NCBI GenBank assembly: GCA_003979345.1
Contig: RYVZ01000015.1
Location: forward strand, 1-64,000
Length of the DNA: 64,000 nt
Direction: 5' to 3'
From: Lachnospiraceae bacterium
GTDB lineage: Bacteria > Bacillota > Clostridia > Lachnospirales > Lachnospiraceae
Shown: positions 60,849 to 64,000 of the stretch, piece after piece
Position numbering within the stretch: the stretch's first letter is position 1
Layout of the letters: every line of letters starts with the position of its first letter
Position numbers and translations under genes: made by a program
Notes under the pieces: model-generated
The model's input: the letters and a program-made list of their open reading frames with translations, nothing else
The model's database searches: none
What the model was told of the DNA's origin: nothing

Positions 60849-62432
60849 TTAGTGAATGTCAATGAAGGAGCCGTCAACCGTTAAGCAGAAGTATACGTCG
60901 CCCGTAACGGCAATGCCGGTATACTTCTGGGTATGAACTGCGCCCGCTGCGGACGTTACAACTGCGACAACATCCGCCGTATCTCCGTTGTTCGTAACGG
61001 TCAGTTCTACCGTCGCGCCGTCGACGTCGTCAACAAACGTATCCCAGTTCCAGTCGGACTCTGCGACAGCAATATTGTCATAACCGCTGCCCCAGCCCCA
61101 GTTATCAATACGCACAACACCGTACTCTGCATAATCCGCGTTGTCCTCTGCGGAATGGCCGTCCGCCGTGCTCTGCAGGATGCAGACAAAGTTGTTCCAG
61201 TTATTTAAGCCGCTCGTCCAGTTCGTGAAGGTCGTCGTTACGGACTCGCCGCTCGGTACTGCTACAATATCGGAAAACTCGGTCCAAAATGCGGTAGACC
61301 AGTCTTTCGCACCGACTACGGTACCAGTCGTCTCCACATCGCTGTGGTCTCTTGCTACCGGCTCGGCAGGCTCTTCCTCCTCTGCAGGAGCTTCCGGTGC
61401 TACGGACTCTACGTTCGGATCGCCCAAAGCGTAAAGGGAAGCGACCTGACCTGCGGAAAGTGCAGTATCAAACACATACAGATCATCGATAAAGCCCTTG
61501 AACATGGAATCCCAGTAGTTAATACCAAAGTAAGACTCAAAGGTATCGCCGCCCGGCTTCATAATGTTCGGCGCAAGCGTCGCATCCCATGTGTATCCGC
61601 CTTCCCAGCCCATAGACTCTCCGTTTGTGGAATAGTTTGCCTGAGAGTCATAGGCAAGCTCGCCGTTGATGTACCACTGTGCGCCCACCGTCGTACTGCC
61701 GACAGGACCGTTCTGTACTTCTCCGGAGCAGACAACCGTCACCATCACCCATTCCTTCTTGCCGGTGATCGCCTCGTCCTCACCCTTGAACGCCCACATC
61801 CAAGGCCAGCAGTCGGTGCCGTCCTGCGCGTCGCTCGCCTCGTTGCGGCTCCATGCGATCGGGAATGCCTTAAAGCCCGGAAAGTCTGTCTGGGTCACGT
61901 TCAGCCATGTAACATTGTTGCCTGCGTCCGCAGCCCTGCCGATATTGTAACCGATCTGAAGCGTCGGTCCGAAATTGGAAAGACGGTCCGCATTCATCCA
62001 GAACGATACCGTATACGCATCGGTGTTGGTCGGCTCTAATTTTAAGTCAATACCGAACTTGCCGTCAATATAAAGAGCATTTCCAACCGGTCCGTCCGCA
62101 TATGCAAGTGTCGCTTCAGTCTCTGCGATGCCGTAAGTACCGCCGTCGGCATCACCCTTATCTTCTACCTGCGTTACCGCTACATAATTCTCGCCTGCAC
62201 CCTCATCAAATGTGATATGTGCAAACGCTTCCGGAAGCTCTTCCGGTGTTACTTCCGCAGGCTCGCCCGCATCTGCCGGCGTCTGTTCATCGCCTTGATT
62301 GTCGTCAGCCGGTGTTGTCGTCTCGTCCTGCGTGTTGTTGTCCTTGCCCTTGTCGTCTCCTCCGCCGCACGCAGAAAGCAGGGTTGCCGTCATCGCCGTG
62401 CACAGAAGGATTGCAGCTAATTTTTTCTTCAT
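60849..62432 (-). CDS. LamG (concanavalin-type) lipoprotein, probable glycan binding
   Basis: 527 residues. Lipoprotein signal MKKKLAAILLCTAMTATLLSAC (Cys22), acidic Thr/Asp/Pro linker to ~residue 65, then a LamG/concanavalin A-like domain (ITFDEGAGENY...NALYIDGKFGIDLKL...YTVSFWMNADRLS...GFIDDLYVFDTALSAGQVASLYALG, ~70-330), an acidic Pro/Glu linker, and a second beta-sandwich (~residues 370-527, STAFWTEFSDIVAVPSGESVTTTFTNWTSG). No catalytic motif is seen. It follows a sugar-binding lipoprotein gene, so surface capture of arabinan/galactan chains is plausible. The start at 62432 follows GGGAGG. Confidence 0.85.
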   Translation of the reverse strand: MKKKLAAILLCTAMTATLLSACGGGDDKGKDNNTQDETTTPADDNQGDEQTPADAGEPAEVTPEELPEAFAHITFDEGAGENYVAVTQVEDKGDADGGTYGIAETEATLAYADGPVGNALYIDGKFGIDLKLEPTNTDAYTVSFWMNADRLSNFGPTLQIGYNIGRAADAGNNVTWLNVTQTDFPGFKAFPIAWSRNEASDAQDGTDCWPWMWAFKGEDEAITGKKEWVMVTVVCSGEVQNGPVGSTTVGAQWYINGELAYDSQANYSTNGESMGWEGGYTWDATLAPNIMKPGGDTFESYFGINYWDSMFKGFIDDLYVFDTALSAGQVASLYALGDPNVESVAPEAPAEEEEPAEPVARDHSDVETTGTVVGAKDWSTAFWTEFSDIVAVPSGESVTTTFTNWTSGLNNWNNFVCILQSTADGHSAEDNADYAEYGVVRIDNWGWGSGYDNIAVAESDWNWDTFVDDVDGATVELTVTNNGDTADVVAVVTSAAGAVHTQKYTGIAVTGDVYFCLTVDGSFIDIH

Positions 62433-62513
62433 TCTTTTTTTCCTCCCTTTGAATATTCCGGTCATTTCCTGACCGGTTTAATGCTGCCATAATTTATATA
62501 GACCCTCGCCCAC

Positions 62514-62531
62514 GGAGCCGTTCACGGCTCC
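62514..62531 (-). terminator. Hairpin directly after the binding-protein gene
   Basis: GGAGCCG-TTCA-CGGCTCC, a 7-bp GC stem beginning at the stop codon of the gene at 62532. No T run; more likely a stabiliser or partial block between two lipoprotein genes. Confidence 0.45.
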
Positions 62532-64000
62532 TTACTGCTGTTCGAAGGAATCTACCACCGCCTGATATTTTGCCAGCTCTTCCTCGGATAATACGTTATA
62601 TCCGCCCGGTCCGAAATAAGAGATCATTGCCTCTGCATGGTAATAGTTCGCCTGCTCGGTCGCCTCTTCCACATAATCGGCCGCCTTTGCTTTCCCCTGA
62701 TCTACCAGATCATGGATACCGATCTTGTTAAAGTACTGATCGCAGAAGTTCCAGTAGCCTGCAATGTTATACCAGCCGTAAGGAACCGGTCTTGTCACGC
62801 TTGCAAAATAGTCATCCCAGTAAGGCTTGTGATCAGCATCCTGCGGGAACAGTGCCTTATAGCCTTCCCAAACTTCCTCGTCCAGCGTGATTGGCATCGG
62901 CATCTGTGCATTTTTCAGAGGCACGCCGGATGCATTGACGATCGAGGTATCGGAATAGATCGCGATCCTCTCTTTCCAGCCTTCCACGCCCCAGCCCATC
63001 CATTTTAAGAGCAGATATGCTTCATACGGATACTTGCAGGAGGTAGATACACCGCCCATATACATTGTAGAGATGACGTTGTGCTCCTTTTCATCTACCA
63101 CATTCGGGGTTACATAAGGGACAATGTCAAGACCGAATCTCTCCTGATACCCCTCCTGTCCCCAAAGATTCTGGTACGTCCAAAAGCCCTCAGAGAATAC
63201 CGCAACGTGTCCGGTCTCGCCGAACCATGCATCCCAGTTTCCGGTCCAGTCTTCCATCTCCTGTGTCTCTTGGGACGGTGCCACATAGCCGCCAAGCTTT
63301 AAGTCAGAGAATTCCTGCTCGCCGACTGCCCAGTAAGATAAGTCGAAATCGTTGCCGTCAAAACCAAATTCGCCCTTTAACGCTCTCTCTTCCGGCGAGC
63401 ATGCAGCAATGCCGTAAAGGGAATCCAGTCTGTTGTAGAAACCGAGTCCGAAATACTTCATGCCGCTTCCGGTGTCCACAGTCGCATCCTTGATGAGCTG
63501 GATCATCTCCGCCCATGTCCAGTCGGTTCTCGGCATCTGCAGATTCAGCGTATTGATCACGTTTCGGTCAATGAAGATTCCGCTTGGCCAGTAAACCATC
63601 GGCATTGCATATCTCGCGCTGGTATCGAAGCAGCCGATTCCATACTCGTTGATCGTCGCCATCAGGTTCTGATTTTCCGGATCCGCGTCATAATACTCGG
63701 AAATGTCAAGCCAGTACTGATTGGCAAGTGCGGTATCGGAATCCGTTCCCTCAAATACATCCGGGAAGTTTCCGGCTGCCGCCGCTGCAGATAAGTCCGT
63801 GCTCATATCTTCGATGACACGTGTCTCCACCTTGATGTTCGGATACTTCTCCATGAACTTCTCTGCCAGCATGTTGATCGTGGTCTCATCCTCGTAATGC
63901 CAGAATGTCAGCGTGATCTCGTCGGTCGTCACGCCATTCTCGTCCACATTGCCAGACGGACCGCCGCCTTTCTTTCCGCCGCAGCCTGCAAGCGCCAAGA
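62532..64000 (-). CDS. Sugar-binding lipoprotein of an ABC transporter (truncated at right edge)
   Basis: At least 488 residues; the frame stays open to the window end, where only the lipobox LALAGC of the signal peptide is visible, so the start codon is outside. A Gly-rich linker is followed by a family 1 solute-binding fold: ITLTFWHYEDETTINMLAEKF, NFPDVFEGTDSDTALANQYW, IFIDRNVINTL and VAVFSEGFWTYQNLWG. The permeases would be expected upstream, beyond the window. Given araBD and three GH43 genes, arabino-oligosaccharide is the likeliest ligand (inference). Confidence 0.9.
   Translation of the reverse strand, partial: LALAGCGGKKGGGPSGNVDENGVTTDEITLTFWHYEDETTINMLAEKFMEKYPNIKVETRVIEDMSTDLSAAAAAGNFPDVFEGTDSDTALANQYWLDISEYYDADPENQNLMATINEYGIGCFDTSARYAMPMVYWPSGIFIDRNVINTLNLQMPRTDWTWAEMIQLIKDATVDTGSGMKYFGLGFYNRLDSLYGIAACSPEERALKGEFGFDGNDFDLSYWAVGEQEFSDLKLGGYVAPSQETQEMEDWTGNWDAWFGETGHVAVFSEGFWTYQNLWGQEGYQERFGLDIVPYVTPNVVDEKEHNVISTMYMGGVSTSCKYPYEAYLLLKWMGWGVEGWKERIAIYSDTSIVNASGVPLKNAQMPMPITLDEEVWEGYKALFPQDADHKPYWDDYFASVTRPVPYGWYNIAGYWNFCDQYFNKIGIHDLVDQGKAKAADYVEEATEQANYYHAEAMISYFGPGGYNVLSEEELAKYQAVVDSFEQQ

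Overview
This window looks like part of the chromosome of an anaerobic Clostridia species, most likely a Lachnospiraceae. The grounds are the oxygen-sensitive class III ribonucleotide reductase pair (nrdD/nrdG), the AGGAGG-type ribosome binding sites, several small proteins of families I know mainly from Lachnospiraceae (Cys-rich DUF6472- and DUF6171-like), the many carbohydrate-active enzymes with CUT1-type sugar ABC transporters, and a yybP-ykoY-type leader. Nearly all genes lie on the minus strand. The first 19 bases are the Tn5 mosaic end used in Nextera libraries, so the left edge is an assembly or adapter boundary and not genomic DNA.

Layout. 1-2.7 kb is visibly AT-rich and looks acquired: a truncated ABC exporter gene, a decayed transposase and a small Asn/Ser-repeat protein. 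2.8-11.4 kb holds a DUF1700 membrane protein, then a disaccharide module: LacI-type regulator, solute-binding lipoprotein, two permeases, and a divergent GH94 phosphorylase. 11.6-16.7 kb carries a beta-propeller-like lipoprotein, tRNA-Arg(ACG), a membrane-anchored GH25 lysozyme, trpS and a damaged hypothetical gene. 16.8-25.2 kb is a sulfur module: nifU, nifS, metI-metN-metQ, a LysR regulator, an Rrf2 regulator and cysK. 25.4-32.1 kb has a PAP2 phosphatase, a cation/Ca exchanger behind a putative Mn2+ riboswitch, and potABCD with an XRE-cupin regulator. 32.3-40.5 kb has a GH5 glucanase next to an RCC1 remnant, nrdG/nrdD and a paired ABC exporter. 40.8-48.9 kb is a mixed stretch (GNAT, VOC, MFS-like, Rpn-type nuclease, NUDIX, metallophosphoesterase, ECF S component). 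48.9-64 kb is an arabinose/galactose-polysaccharide locus: GH2, three GH43, GH27, araD, araB, a LamG lipoprotein and a sugar-binding lipoprotein that runs off the right edge.

How the parts fit. In the ara region, oligosaccharides would be captured by the binding protein, trimmed by GH43, GH27 and GH2 enzymes and passed to ribulokinase and ribulose-5-P 4-epimerase. In the sulfur region, an identical palindrome architecture (CCTAT-N7-ATAGG) sits on the nifS promoter and the cysK promoter, and a LysR-type site lies near -65 of the metQ promoter; the Rrf2 and LysR genes in the same block are the natural candidates to bind them.

Most unusual find: the MetQ-like methionine-binding lipoprotein (20754-21602) is circularly permuted. 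The half that is C-terminal in ordinary MetQ follows the lipoprotein signal directly, and the ordinary N-terminal half comes last, joined by a new linker of about 17 residues. Its 3' end runs into four tandem ~38-bp hairpin repeats that separate it from metN. Other points of interest are several families of palindromic intergenic elements with copies far apart in the window, a MITE-like inverted repeat, a GH43 protein with two secretion/membrane segments, and hairpins between binding-protein and downstream genes that could set expression ratios.
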